This document shows positions 35,697-44,332 of a DNA stretch of 64,000 nucleotides, one piece after another. Source of the stretch: Ralstonia sp. UNC404CL21Col. GTDB lineage: Bacteria; Pseudomonadota; Gammaproteobacteria; Burkholderiales; Burkholderiaceae. Position 1 is the first letter of the stretch; each line of letters opens with the position of its first letter. The stretch spans positions 1,302,001 through 1,366,000 of the forward strand of contig NZ_JIBE01000003.1 in the NCBI RefSeq assembly GCF_000620465.1, given 5' to 3'. The notes below the pieces were generated by a model, which was given only the letters and a program-made list of their open reading frames with translations, searched no databases and had not been told where the DNA came from. A program made the translations under genes and the position numbers.

Positions 35697-37109
35697 ATGA
35701 GATATGTCTCGACCCGGGGCGGCAGTGTCGACCGTCGGTTCTCAGAGATTTTGCTGGAAGGACTCGCGCCCGACGGCGGTCTGTATGTGCCCACGGCCTA
35801 TCCCAAGATCGATGACGCTACGTTACGTCGCTGGCGCGGCCTATCGTACGCCGAGCTCGCGTTCGAGATTCTCTCGCTGTATATCGACGACATTCCTGCC
35901 GATGCGCTTCGCACCATCATTGCGAACACCTACACGCCGGAAATCTTCGGATCGACGCAGATTACCCTACTGAGAAAGCTCGACGATTCGATCAGTTTGC
36001 TCAACCTGTCCAATGGCCCCACATTCGCCTTCAAGGACATGGCCATGCAGCTCCTGGGCAATCTGTTCGAAGTGGAGTTGGAGCGCAGGGGATTACAGCT
36101 CAATATCCTTGGCGCCACATCGGGCGATACCGGCAGTGCGGCAGAATACGCCATGCGAGGCAAGCGGAATGTCCAGGTCTTCATGTTGAGCCCGCATGGC
36201 CGCATGAGTCCATTCCAGCAGGCACAGATGTTCAGCCTGCAGGACGAAAACATCCACAACCTTGCCGTTGAAGGCAGCTTTGACACGTGTCAGGACATCG
36301 TCAAGGCTGTCTCCGCTGACCTGGGTTTCAAGCGGCAATACAGCATCGGCACGGTCAACTCCATCAACTGGGCACGTTTGCTGGCCCAGGTGGTTTATTA
36401 CTTCGCTGGCTACTTCCAAGCGACGACTGACAATAGCGAGCGCGTCTCGTTCTGCGTTCCGTCGGGCAACTTCGGCAACATCTGCGCCGGCCATGTCGCC
36501 CGCATGATGGGGCTGCCGATCGAGAACCTGGTACTGGCAACCAATGAGAACGATGTTCTCAATGAGTTCTTCAAGACGGGTCGGTACCGTGTGCGCACCA
36601 GCCGCGAGACCATGATTACCTCCAGCCCGTCGATGGATATCTCGAAGGCATCGAACTTCGAGCGTTTTGTCTTCGACCTGCTTGGCCGCGATGCGCAGCG
36701 CGTGGCGCAGATGTTTGGTACGGAGCTTCCACGGTACGGCCGGTTCACGCTTGAGGAACACGCGTTTGCCCAGATCGCCAGCTATGGCTTTGTCTCAGGC
36801 AAGAGCACTCACGCAGACCGGTTGCAGATAATTTCCGATACATGGGAACGCCATCGCATGATGATCGACCCGCACACCGCGGATGGCGTCAAGGTCGCGC
36901 GCGAGCACCTGCGCCCCGGCACTCGCACCATCGTGCTGGAGACTGCGCTGCCGCTCAAGTTTGACGAGATCGTGCGCCAAGCGACGGGGCAGGATGCCCC
37001 GCGCCCTGCTTCGGTGGCTGACCTGGAGCAGCGCCCGCGGCGCTGCCGGGTGATCGAGCCCTCCGCTGACAAGGTGATGGCATACATCGCCCAGCACTGC
37101 AATTCCTGA
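35697..37109 (+). CDS. thrC: Threonine synthase
   Basis: This PLP enzyme makes L-threonine from O-phospho-L-homoserine. The 470 residues fit the long proteobacterial class. N-terminal YVSTRGG, PLP lysine Lys113 in NGPTFAFKDMAMQ, the phosphate/PLP loop LGATSGDTGSAAEYAM, and VPSGNFGNICAGHVARMM are all intact, so it should be active. ATG 35697 has AGGAG eight bases upstream; the upstream in-frame start (35679) lacks one. It is followed by thrB after 19 bases, without a homoserine dehydrogenase gene. The setting with oxidases and aldolases points to catabolism rather than biosynthesis. Confidence 0.95.
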   Translation: MRYVSTRGGSVDRRFSEILLEGLAPDGGLYVPTAYPKIDDATLRRWRGLSYAELAFEILSLYIDDIPADALRTIIANTYTPEIFGSTQITLLRKLDDSISLLNLSNGPTFAFKDMAMQLLGNLFEVELERRGLQLNILGATSGDTGSAAEYAMRGKRNVQVFMLSPHGRMSPFQQAQMFSLQDENIHNLAVEGSFDTCQDIVKAVSADLGFKRQYSIGTVNSINWARLLAQVVYYFAGYFQATTDNSERVSFCVPSGNFGNICAGHVARMMGLPIENLVLATNENDVLNEFFKTGRYRVRTSRETMITSSPSMDISKASNFERFVFDLLGRDAQRVAQMFGTELPRYGRFTLEEHAFAQIASYGFVSGKSTHADRLQIISDTWERHRMMIDPHTADGVKVAREHLRPGTRTIVLETALPLKFDEIVRQATGQDAPRPASVADLEQRPRRCRVIEPSADKVMAYIAQHCNS

Positions 37110-37128
37110 GCGTGCAGGGAGACTCATC

Positions 37129-38124
37129 ATGGCTGTGTTTACGCCTGTCTCCGAGGACCAAGCGGCCGGCTTCATCGCGTCGCTGACACCGGGAAAGCTG
37201 ACCTCACTGCGCGGCATACCAAGCGGAATCGAAAACACCAACTATTTCGTTACCACCACCGCTGGCGAATTCGTGCTGACCCTCTTCGAGCGGCTGCGCG
37301 AAGATGAACTGTCGTTCTACCTGAAGCTAATGCTCCACCTAGCTGGAAAGGGAATACCCGTTCCGGAGCCCAAAACCGATCGCAACGGGCAGATTGTCTT
37401 CAGACTGAACGGGAAACCGGCTTGCCTTGTGACGAGGCTGGAGGGACAGCATTGCCCGGCACCGACGCCGCACCATTGCGCGCAAGTCGGAGCAATGCTT
37501 GCACGCATGCACTTGGCTGGTCGGGATTTTGGGCTGGAGCAGTTCCCAACGCGCGGCTACGGTTGGTGGTTTCACGCCGCAGATCAGATCCTGCCGTTTC
37601 TCGACGGCAGCAAACGCGAAACGCTCCTTGACGAGTTGCGGTTCCAGCAGACCCTGGCCAACGATCACCTGTACCAGAACTTGCCTCGTGGCCCAGTCCA
37701 CGGCGACTTGTTTCGCGACAACGTGTTGTTCGCCGATGGATCTAAGTCGAACGACAAAGCTGGCGCACAGACGCTGTCGGGTTTCTTTGATTTCTACTTT
37801 GCTGGAACCGACACATTCATCTTCGACGTAGCAGTGTGTCTAAACGACTGGTGCATCGATCATCCATCTGGAGCACTGCTGCCGGCGGCGGCCAACGCCT
37901 TCGTCAAGGCTTACGAAGTGGTTCGGCCGTTGACTCCACAGGAGCATCGCCACTTGCCTGCCGTGCTCCGAGCGGCAGCCTTGCGATTCTGGCTTTCGCG
38001 CCTAATGGATCTGCATTTCCCCCGCGAATCGACACTACTCCACGCACACGATCCGGAGCATTTCTTCCGTGTGTTGTGTCTTCACCGCTGTTCATCTCCT
38101 TTTTTGACACGAAACCAACGTTGA
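37129..38124 (+). CDS. thrB: Homoserine kinase, APH-fold (ThrB type II)
   Basis: This 331-residue kinase phosphorylates L-homoserine for threonine synthase. It belongs to the aminoglycoside-phosphotransferase-like homoserine kinases. Substrate and ATP motifs include RGIPSGIENTNYFVTT, the catalytic loop VHGDLFRDNVLFAD and the metal motif GFFDFYFAGTDTFIFDVAV. It follows thrC by 19 bases and precedes the dehydrogenase gene by 4, so all three are one transcript. Homoserine kinases can also act on 4-hydroxythreonine, which matters given the pdxA-type gene nearby. Confidence 0.93.
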   Translation: MAVFTPVSEDQAAGFIASLTPGKLTSLRGIPSGIENTNYFVTTTAGEFVLTLFERLREDELSFYLKLMLHLAGKGIPVPEPKTDRNGQIVFRLNGKPACLVTRLEGQHCPAPTPHHCAQVGAMLARMHLAGRDFGLEQFPTRGYGWWFHAADQILPFLDGSKRETLLDELRFQQTLANDHLYQNLPRGPVHGDLFRDNVLFADGSKSNDKAGAQTLSGFFDFYFAGTDTFIFDVAVCLNDWCIDHPSGALLPAAANAFVKAYEVVRPLTPQEHRHLPAVLRAAALRFWLSRLMDLHFPRESTLLHAHDPEHFFRVLCLHRCSSPFLTRNQR

Positions 38125-38128
38125 TCCC

Positions 38129-39601
38129 ATGACAAAATCATATTCACTGCGCGATCTGATTCGTGCCGATAATTTCATCGACGGCCAGTGGGTTCCTGCA
38201 GCGAGCGGCAAGCGCTTTCCCGTGACCGATCCCGCAACGGGCAAGGTCATCACAGAAGTCGCGGACAGCGGCCCCGATGATGCCCGCGCCGCAACTGACG
38301 CCGCCGCGCGCGCCTTCCCTGGCTGGCGAGATACCTTGCCGAAGGACCGTGCCACTGTTTTGCGTCGCTGGTACGCCCTCATCCTCGAGCACACTGATTC
38401 GCTGGCTCGGCTCATCTCGCTAGAGCAGGGTAAACCGCTCGCAGAAGGTCGCGGTGAGGTCATGTACGGTGCATCCTACGTCGCTTGGTTCGCTGATGAG
38501 GCCACGCGCATCTACGGCGACGTCATCCCCCAGCAGCAGCGCGGCAAACGCATGACAGCCATCAAGGAGCCGGTGGGGATTGTCGCGGCAATCACGCCGT
38601 GGAACTTTCCGCTCGCGATGATCGCGCGCAAGATCGCGCCGGCACTCGCGGCCGGCTGCACCGTGGTCGGCAAGCCCGCGGAAGACACTCCCCTCACTGC
38701 GCTGGCGTTGGTGCTCCTGGCGCACGAAGCCGGCGTTCCTGCTGGTGTGTTGAATCTCATCAGCGCGTCGCGCGACAACGCAGTCGGCTCGGTCAAAGCG
38801 TGGTTGGACGACGGCCGCGTACGCAAGATCACGTTCACCGGCTCGACGCCGGTGGGCAAATATCTCGCGCAGGAGTCAGCTGGCACGTTAAAAAAGCTGT
38901 CGCTCGAGCTGGGAGGCAATGCACCTTTTATCGTGTTCGAGGATGCCGACCTCGAAGCTGCGGTGACGGGGCTCATGGCGGCCAAGTTCCGCAACGGCGG
39001 TCAGACATGCGTATCGCCCAATCGCGTCTATGTACAAGCGCCGGTCTACGAGAAGTTTGCCGACCTCCTCGCAACGCGCGTTGCCGCGCTGAAGGTTGCG
39101 CCAGCAACTGATCCGAATGCACTCATCGGGCCCATGATCAATGCGCGCGCCGTCGAGAAGATCGAAAGTCATGTCAAGGACGCAATAGACCACGGCGCCC
39201 GGGTACTCACTGGTGGCAAGCGGTTACCAGAGCTTGGCAAGAACTACTACGCGCCCACCGTGCTAGCAGACGCCACGCCCAATATGCGGTTGAGCTGCGA
39301 GGAAACCTTCGGCCCGGTGGTTCCGCTGTTCCGCTTCGATGACGAAGCGCAGGCAATCCACGCCGCCAACGACACACCGTTCGGGCTGGCAACCTATTTC
39401 TACAGCCAGGATCTCCGCCGTATAGAGCGTATTGCTCGTCTGCTGGAAGCGGGGCTGGTCGGCATCAACGAAGGTGTGCTTTCGAGCGAAGCGGCACCCT
39501 TCGGCGGTGTGAAAGAGTCCGGCTACGGGCGTGAAGGGTCGAAGTACGGCCTCGATGATTACCTGTCGATCAAGTACCTGTGCCAGGGCAATCTCGAATG
39601 A
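38129..39601 (+). CDS. gabD: NAD(P)-dependent succinate-semialdehyde dehydrogenase type
   Basis: This is a 490-residue ALDH-superfamily enzyme. The catalytic Cys294 is in NGGQTCVSPNRVYV and the general base Glu260 in LSLELGGNAPFIVF. The cofactor region is ITPWNFPLAMIARKIAPALA, and the segment VVGKPAEDTPLTALAL is typical of GabD. It oxidises a carboxylated aldehyde such as succinate semialdehyde. As the last gene of operon A it could take a semialdehyde formed by the DAO oxidase; the real substrate is open. It converges with the MocR gene, 14 bases between stops. Confidence 0.9.
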   Translation: MTKSYSLRDLIRADNFIDGQWVPAASGKRFPVTDPATGKVITEVADSGPDDARAATDAAARAFPGWRDTLPKDRATVLRRWYALILEHTDSLARLISLEQGKPLAEGRGEVMYGASYVAWFADEATRIYGDVIPQQQRGKRMTAIKEPVGIVAAITPWNFPLAMIARKIAPALAAGCTVVGKPAEDTPLTALALVLLAHEAGVPAGVLNLISASRDNAVGSVKAWLDDGRVRKITFTGSTPVGKYLAQESAGTLKKLSLELGGNAPFIVFEDADLEAAVTGLMAAKFRNGGQTCVSPNRVYVQAPVYEKFADLLATRVAALKVAPATDPNALIGPMINARAVEKIESHVKDAIDHGARVLTGGKRLPELGKNYYAPTVLADATPNMRLSCEETFGPVVPLFRFDDEAQAIHAANDTPFGLATYFYSQDLRRIERIARLLEAGLVGINEGVLSSEAAPFGGVKESGYGREGSKYGLDDYLSIKYLCQGNLE

Positions 39602-39615
39602 AGAGCCGGGTGTGC

Positions 39616-41100
39616 TCATCGCGGCCGACGTCTGAGGGGTGCAATTCCCTGGATGCACGCCTCGAGCACGTCCAGCGACTGCGTCAGTGCCTGGCTATCC
39701 ATATGCCCGTATCCAAGCAGAAAGCCGCCGGGGTCTGACCTACGCGCGGTGAAATCCCGAACATCATTGAAGACGACACCATGGGAGCGCAATGCGGCTC
39801 GCAAGTCCTGATCCCACGCAGGGTTTCGGCCCGAGATGACCACGTGCAGCCCGCCCTCGTCGCCAGCCAATGTCACCACGTCGGCGTAGGGCGCCAGCCG
39901 CTCGCGTATGGCATTCCGCATGTCCCCATAGTGCCGCCGCACCCTGCGCAGGTGTCGATCTAGCTCTCCAGACACCAGCAGGGTTTCAACGACCTTCTGC
40001 ACCGGCCACGACACATGTGCACGCTCCCGTTCGACAAGCCCAGCCAGCGCTGCTGCGGCAGCGGGAGGCGCGACGATGAAGCCCAGCCGTAGCGAGGGGC
40101 TGACCGCCTTGGCGAATGTGTTCAGCAACAGTGTGCTTTCCGGCGCATGGCTGAAAATCGGTGGATGGTTTGTTCCTGCGTAATGGAACTCGCAGTCGTA
40201 TTCGTTCTCCAGGATGAGCATCCGGTGCGCGCGCGCAAGTTCGACGAGCGCTCTGCGCCTCGGCCCCGACAGCCGCCCTCCCATCGGGTACTGATGCGCC
40301 GGTGTTACGTGGGCAAGGACAGGCACGGCGCCATCTCCCGCAATCCTCTCAACCAGAACGCCTTCAGCATCCACTGGCACGTAGCGCAGCGATGCACCGC
40401 AGCGAAGGAAGGCCGAAGTCGAACCGGCGTAACCCGGATCCTCAGTCGCGCACAGGTCACCCGGCTTGAGAAGTGCCTGCGCCGCAAGCTGCAGGGCATG
40501 ACCTGTGCCATGCGTCACGATAATCTGTTCCGCCCCAACGCTGACGGACCGGTGTTCGCCCAGCCATTCCGCGATCGCGCGTCTGAGCCCCGGTTCTCCG
40601 CGCGGATCGCCATAACTCTGGGGCGGCAAATGGCGCCCGGCTTCACGGCAGGCGTTGCGCCATACCTCAAGCGGCAGGGTCCGCGCGTTGGCCTGTCCAG
40701 GCCGCCAGTCATGTCCGGAACCCTCCGGCCCTTCAGGCTCCCCCCGCAGGACCTCGCCTATTCGTGCCAGCAGTAGGGGAGTCGAAGCCGGCTGTACCGC
40801 CGTGGCAGGGAGAGAAGACACGCTTGTCGCAACGAAGGTGCCGTGACGTCCGCGCCCCTCCAGGATGCCCTCGGCGATTAGTTCGTCGTATGCATCGACA
40901 ACGCAGTTGCGGGCCACCGTCAACTGGGTCGCGAGGTCGCGGCTCGGGGGTAGCCGGGTGCCGGCCGGCACCACATGGCTGGCGATCTTTTCGCGCAGTT
41001 GCCGTGCAATCTGGCGGGAAACAGGCCCACCGGAAACCCGATCCAGTTCGAGGGCGACCAGCGCAGGCAGCGGCTGTCTCGACGAGCGATTTGCAACCAT
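39616..41100 (-). CDS. MocR/PdxR-type regulator (GntR DNA-binding plus aminotransferase-like domain)
   Basis: This 494-residue regulator has an N-terminal winged helix of GntR type (VSRQIARQLREKIASHVVPAG, LPPSRDLATQLTVARNCVVDAYDEL). Next comes a fold-type I aminotransferase domain with THGTGHALQLAAQALLKPGD, ENEYDCEFHY and the PLP lysine in LLNTFAKAVSPSLRLGFIV. MocR proteins sense PLP or PLP-amino-acid adducts. It is divergent to the DUF1537 kinase gene with an 87-base gap that holds an 8-bp inverted repeat, its likely operator. Confidence 0.93.
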   Translation of the reverse strand: MVANRSSRQPLPALVALELDRVSGGPVSRQIARQLREKIASHVVPAGTRLPPSRDLATQLTVARNCVVDAYDELIAEGILEGRGRHGTFVATSVSSLPATAVQPASTPLLLARIGEVLRGEPEGPEGSGHDWRPGQANARTLPLEVWRNACREAGRHLPPQSYGDPRGEPGLRRAIAEWLGEHRSVSVGAEQIIVTHGTGHALQLAAQALLKPGDLCATEDPGYAGSTSAFLRCGASLRYVPVDAEGVLVERIAGDGAVPVLAHVTPAHQYPMGGRLSGPRRRALVELARAHRMLILENEYDCEFHYAGTNHPPIFSHAPESTLLLNTFAKAVSPSLRLGFIVAPPAAAAALAGLVERERAHVSWPVQKVVETLLVSGELDRHLRRVRRHYGDMRNAIRERLAPYADVVTLAGDEGGLHVVISGRNPAWDQDLRAALRSHGVVFNDVRDFTARRSDPGGFLLGYGHMDSQALTQSLDVLEACIQGIAPLRRRPR

Positions 41101-41122
41101 AAACGCGCCAAATTGTTCCGGT

Positions 41123-41170
41123 TTTGGTTCTTAAAAATTCTGTGTAAATCGTCAGAATTGATGAACCAAA
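41123..41170. promoter_or_regulatory. Inverted repeat in the mocR/kinase divergent promoter, likely operator
   Basis: TTTGGTTC (41123-41130) and GAACCAAA (41163-41170) are perfect inverted copies whose centres are 40 bases apart, about four helical turns. Between them the DNA is AT-rich (TTAAAAATTCTGTGTAAA) and may hold -10 elements. It lies between two divergent starts, which suits MocR control of both genes. Confidence 0.6.
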
Positions 41171-41187
41171 GATAACACGGGATCGCC

Positions 41188-42309
41188 ATGCGCATCCGCA
41201 TCATTACCGACGACTTCACCAGCGCGCTGGACGGAACAGCTTGCTTTGCCGAGCGGGGCTGGAACACCGCAGTCCTCGTCCGACCGGACGGCTGCGATAG
41301 TGCGGAGGTCGTCAGTCTTGACACCGATTCGCGCGAATCACCTCTTTCGAGCGACCACGACAGCATCACGCGCGCAGCAACGGCATGGCGCGATGCCGAG
41401 GTGCTGACGCTGCAATTCGACTCGACGCTGCGGGGCCGGGTGGCACATGACTGCGTGAATGCACTTGCCGCTTCCGGCAGGCGCAAGCTGCTGCTCGCGC
41501 CCGCCTTCCCCTCCGCTGGACGCACGCTCGAAGCAGGACGGGTGCTGGTGGACGGTGTGCCCGTCCACGAAACCGCATTCGGGCGTGATCCCACCCTGCC
41601 GGTACGCGAGTCCAGCATTCCTGCGCTGTTCCGGGAGCACGGCGTCAACGTGCAGATCGCGCGTGACGCAGCGCATGCTCGGGCGCTGCTGGACGTGCAT
41701 GACGCTGTGGTCGTGGATGCGCGTACTGAAGCGGAACTGGATGCGATCGTTGCTCGATTCGCGGGAGCACCTGATGTGCTCCTCGCCGGTTCAACAGGCT
41801 TGCTGCGCGGGCTTGCCCGCGTCCTCCCCAACTCGCGATGGACACCGGCCGATCGCCGCAACAGCGGCAGCTCCGCAGGAGCGTCAGATGTGCCGTCGGC
41901 ACGCCATCCGTGGCTCGTCGTCGGAAGCATGAATCCGCGGTCACGCAGGCAACTCGCCGTCGCGCGAACAGCGTGCAAAGTCCACGTGCTTACAACCAGC
42001 GAAGCCCGTCTGCCTATCGGCACTCCGCCACAGGCTGCATTGCGTGAGCTGGTACAGCAAGTAGCGGATGGCATTACCAGCGGTCAATGCGACGGGCTCG
42101 TCGTAACCGGCGGCGAAACCGCGCGCCGCATTATCGATGCGTTGCCGGCCGTATCGTTGCACGTGTGCCGCGAGGTCATGCCTGGGGTGCCCCTAGCCCT
42201 GGTCCAAACCGCTCACCGCACATTCCCCATGATCACAAAGGCAGGGGGCTTCGGAGACGACGAAGCCCTGCTGACCTGCATCCACTTACTGGCCGGGACA
42301 AAGTCATGA
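41188..42309 (+). CDS. Four-carbon acid sugar kinase (DUF1537), D-threonate kinase-like
   Basis: This 373-residue kinase belongs to the DUF1537 family, which phosphorylates D-threonate, D-erythronate or 3-oxo-tetronate. The N-terminal motif IITDDFTSALDGTACFA replaces the usual ADDLTGAND. LTLQFDSTLRGRV carries the substrate region, and the C-terminal nucleotide part has LVVTGGETARRI and ITKAGGFGDDEAL. Together with a following PdxA-type gene this matches the known kinase/dehydrogenase pair that turns D-threonate into dihydroxyacetone phosphate. The stop overlaps the next start by four bases. Confidence 0.87.
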   Translation: MRIRIITDDFTSALDGTACFAERGWNTAVLVRPDGCDSAEVVSLDTDSRESPLSSDHDSITRAATAWRDAEVLTLQFDSTLRGRVAHDCVNALAASGRRKLLLAPAFPSAGRTLEAGRVLVDGVPVHETAFGRDPTLPVRESSIPALFREHGVNVQIARDAAHARALLDVHDAVVVDARTEAELDAIVARFAGAPDVLLAGSTGLLRGLARVLPNSRWTPADRRNSGSSAGASDVPSARHPWLVVGSMNPRSRRQLAVARTACKVHVLTTSEARLPIGTPPQAALRELVQQVADGITSGQCDGLVVTGGETARRIIDALPAVSLHVCREVMPGVPLALVQTAHRTFPMITKAGGFGDDEALLTCIHLLAGTKS

Positions 42310-43331
42310 AGCAGAAACTGATCGCCGTCACGATGGGCGATGCGGCCGGCATCGGGCCGGAAATCATCGTCAAGACGTTTGCCAATGCGGCGCTCTGCGT
42401 TGAGCAGCCCTCATTCGTGATCGGCGATGCAGGTGTGTTACGCCGACAGGCCGCCGCACTTGACGTCCAACTCACCATACGCGAGGTCAATTCGGTAGCA
42501 GAGGTCGCACCAGAGCCCGGCGTGCTGGAAGTCTTGCAGGTGCCTGGCTCAGCCGCGCTGCCAGAGAACCTTGCCGTTGGCGAGGTCAGTGCCGCTGCAG
42601 GACAGGCCGCATTCGATGCTATCCGTATGGCCATCGAGCTGGCAGTCCGGGGCGACATCGCAGGCATCTGTACGGCCCCAATTCACAAGGAAGCACTTGG
42701 GGCGGCACACGTGCCGTATCCCGGACACACCGAAATGCTGGCGGACCTGTCGGGCACCCGCGATTACGCAATGATGCTCGTCAATCCGACGCTGCGCACG
42801 ATCCTCGTGACGGTCCACTGCTCAATGCTGGACGCCATCGCAAAACTGTCGGTCGAGAGTGAACTGCGCATCATCCGTCTCGCACACCGAGCCATGCGCG
42901 ATCTCGGTATCGAACGCCCACGCGTGGCGGTCGCCGGATTGAATCCGCATGCGGGCGAAGGCGGCCTGTTCGGCCGCGAAGACCTCGACATCATCGCCCC
43001 CGCGATCCGGCTCGCACAAGCCGAAGGCATTGATGCCAGCGGGCCGTGGCCCGGCGACACCGTATTCATGAACGCCAGCCGTGGGCGCTTCGACATCGTG
43101 GTTGCGCAGTATCACGACCAGGGTCTGATTCCCGTCAAGCTTGCAGGTGTCGAGGACGGCGTGAACATCACTGTCGGTCTGCCCTTCGTGCGCACGAGCC
43201 CAGACCATGGCACAGCTTTCGATATAGCAGGAAAGGGCATTGCCGACCCGGCCAGCCTGCAACTTGCCTTGCGCACCGCTCACCAGTTCGTTCGCCCGCA
43301 AGCGGGCCACACTTTTTCTACCGGAGCCTGA
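42306..43331 (+). CDS. pdxA: PdxA-family dehydrogenase (PdxA2, 4-phospho-D-threonate type)
   Basis: This is a 341-residue NAD-dependent, metal-dependent oxidoreductase: VTMGDAAGIGPEIIVKTF at the N-terminus, the metal histidines in PYPGHTEML and AQYHDQGLIPVK, and NPHAGEGGLFG. True PdxA oxidises 4-phosphohydroxy-L-threonine for vitamin B6; PdxA2 copies beside DUF1537 kinases oxidise 4-phospho-D-threonate or -erythronate with loss of CO2. Context favours PdxA2. The gene overlaps the kinase gene by four bases and the next start follows its stop by one base. Confidence 0.88.
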   Translation: MKQKLIAVTMGDAAGIGPEIIVKTFANAALCVEQPSFVIGDAGVLRRQAAALDVQLTIREVNSVAEVAPEPGVLEVLQVPGSAALPENLAVGEVSAAAGQAAFDAIRMAIELAVRGDIAGICTAPIHKEALGAAHVPYPGHTEMLADLSGTRDYAMMLVNPTLRTILVTVHCSMLDAIAKLSVESELRIIRLAHRAMRDLGIERPRVAVAGLNPHAGEGGLFGREDLDIIAPAIRLAQAEGIDASGPWPGDTVFMNASRGRFDIVVAQYHDQGLIPVKLAGVEDGVNITVGLPFVRTSPDHGTAFDIAGKGIADPASLQLALRTAHQFVRPQAGHTFSTGA

Positions 43332-43332
43332 T

Positions 43333-44010
43333 GTGTCCCACTTCATCCTGATGCTGACCGAAAACGACGCAACCGTCAGCGACGCGATTGCCACGTACGA
43401 CAACCTGCGCGACAGCCCCCTACACTACGTTGGCTTCAAGGACGTCGGCTTGCCCATCACTGCGCTGAAGGAACTCGCGCAGCGAATCCGCGCGGATGGC
43501 CGCAAAGTCATGCTGGAAGTCGTCGCAACCAGCCGCGAGGCGGAGCTGGAATCGATTACTGCCGCACTCGAGATCGGCGTGGACTACCTGCTGGGTGGGC
43601 GGCACGTCGAAGACGGGCTGTCGCTGCTGCGCGGGTCGGCAATTCAGTACTTTCCGTTCGCCGGCCACACGGTTGGCCATCCCACCGTGCTCCACGGCAC
43701 GATGGACGAGATCGTCGAGGACGCTCGCCGCATTGCATCAATGCCCGGCGTACACGGCCTGGACCTGCTCGCATATCGCTTTGCTGGTGAAGGCGATCCG
43801 GCCGAACTGACCAAGCGTGTTGTTCAGGCGGTCGGCGTACCGGTCATTGCCGCAGGCAGTATCGACCGCGAAGCCCGCGTGAAGGCCATGATCCAAGCAA
43901 ACACGTGGGGTTTCACTGTGGGCAGCGCCCTGTTTCAGGAAGCGTTTGTCGATCGCCGTCTGTCAGCCCAGATCAATACGATCTTCAATATCGAAGGTGT
44001 GACTGCGTGA
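43333..44010 (+). CDS. TIM-barrel protein of HisA/NanE-like type, function unknown
   Basis: This 225-residue protein reads as a phosphate-binding (beta/alpha)8 barrel: YVGFKDVGLPITALKELAQR, KVMLEVVATSREAELESI, GVDYLLGGRHVEDGLSLL, and the C-terminal phosphate site VIAAGSIDREARVKAMIQ with GFTVGSALFQEAF. It starts with GTG (43333), one base after the pdxA stop, with GGAG seven bases upstream, so it is tightly coupled to the kinase and dehydrogenase genes. It could isomerise or split a phosphorylated intermediate. I do not know a described enzyme of this exact operon position. Confidence 0.75.
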   Translation: MSHFILMLTENDATVSDAIATYDNLRDSPLHYVGFKDVGLPITALKELAQRIRADGRKVMLEVVATSREAELESITAALEIGVDYLLGGRHVEDGLSLLRGSAIQYFPFAGHTVGHPTVLHGTMDEIVEDARRIASMPGVHGLDLLAYRFAGEGDPAELTKRVVQAVGVPVIAAGSIDREARVKAMIQANTWGFTVGSALFQEAFVDRRLSAQINTIFNIEGVTA

Positions 44011-44332
44011 TGCCGATGTGTCGGTCAAGCATCGACCATCGGTTGCCCGGCAGATACGGGGCACTCATCACGCAACGTCACGTCCCTACGCTAAACGCCC
44101 TCGCCCATCCGCCGGTGGCTGAAGCCATTGCCGGCGGACGTTGCCGGTAGGCAAGCAGCACATCAGCTTTCGGCTGATTTCAATCAGCCGCGACCCTGCA
44201 TTTCGTTCTCCTCGAGGTTGTGTGTCTCCATGCCCGGGCGACATCCCGGCCAGCACGCACCCTGAAATCAGAGCCTCCACAAAAAGGGGCCACGCTTTCC
44301 AGTTGTATTCCACAACTATTAAGGGCCACAAA
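44011..44332 (+). other. Leader region of the porin gene, no gene seen
   Basis: There are 322 bases between the TIM-barrel and porin genes. I see only a short hairpin (TCAGC TTTC GGCTGA near 44165) and CTATTAAGGGCCACAAA just before the porin ATG. The long leader suggests that the porin has its own promoter and perhaps small-RNA control, but no motif proves it. Confidence 0.4.
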
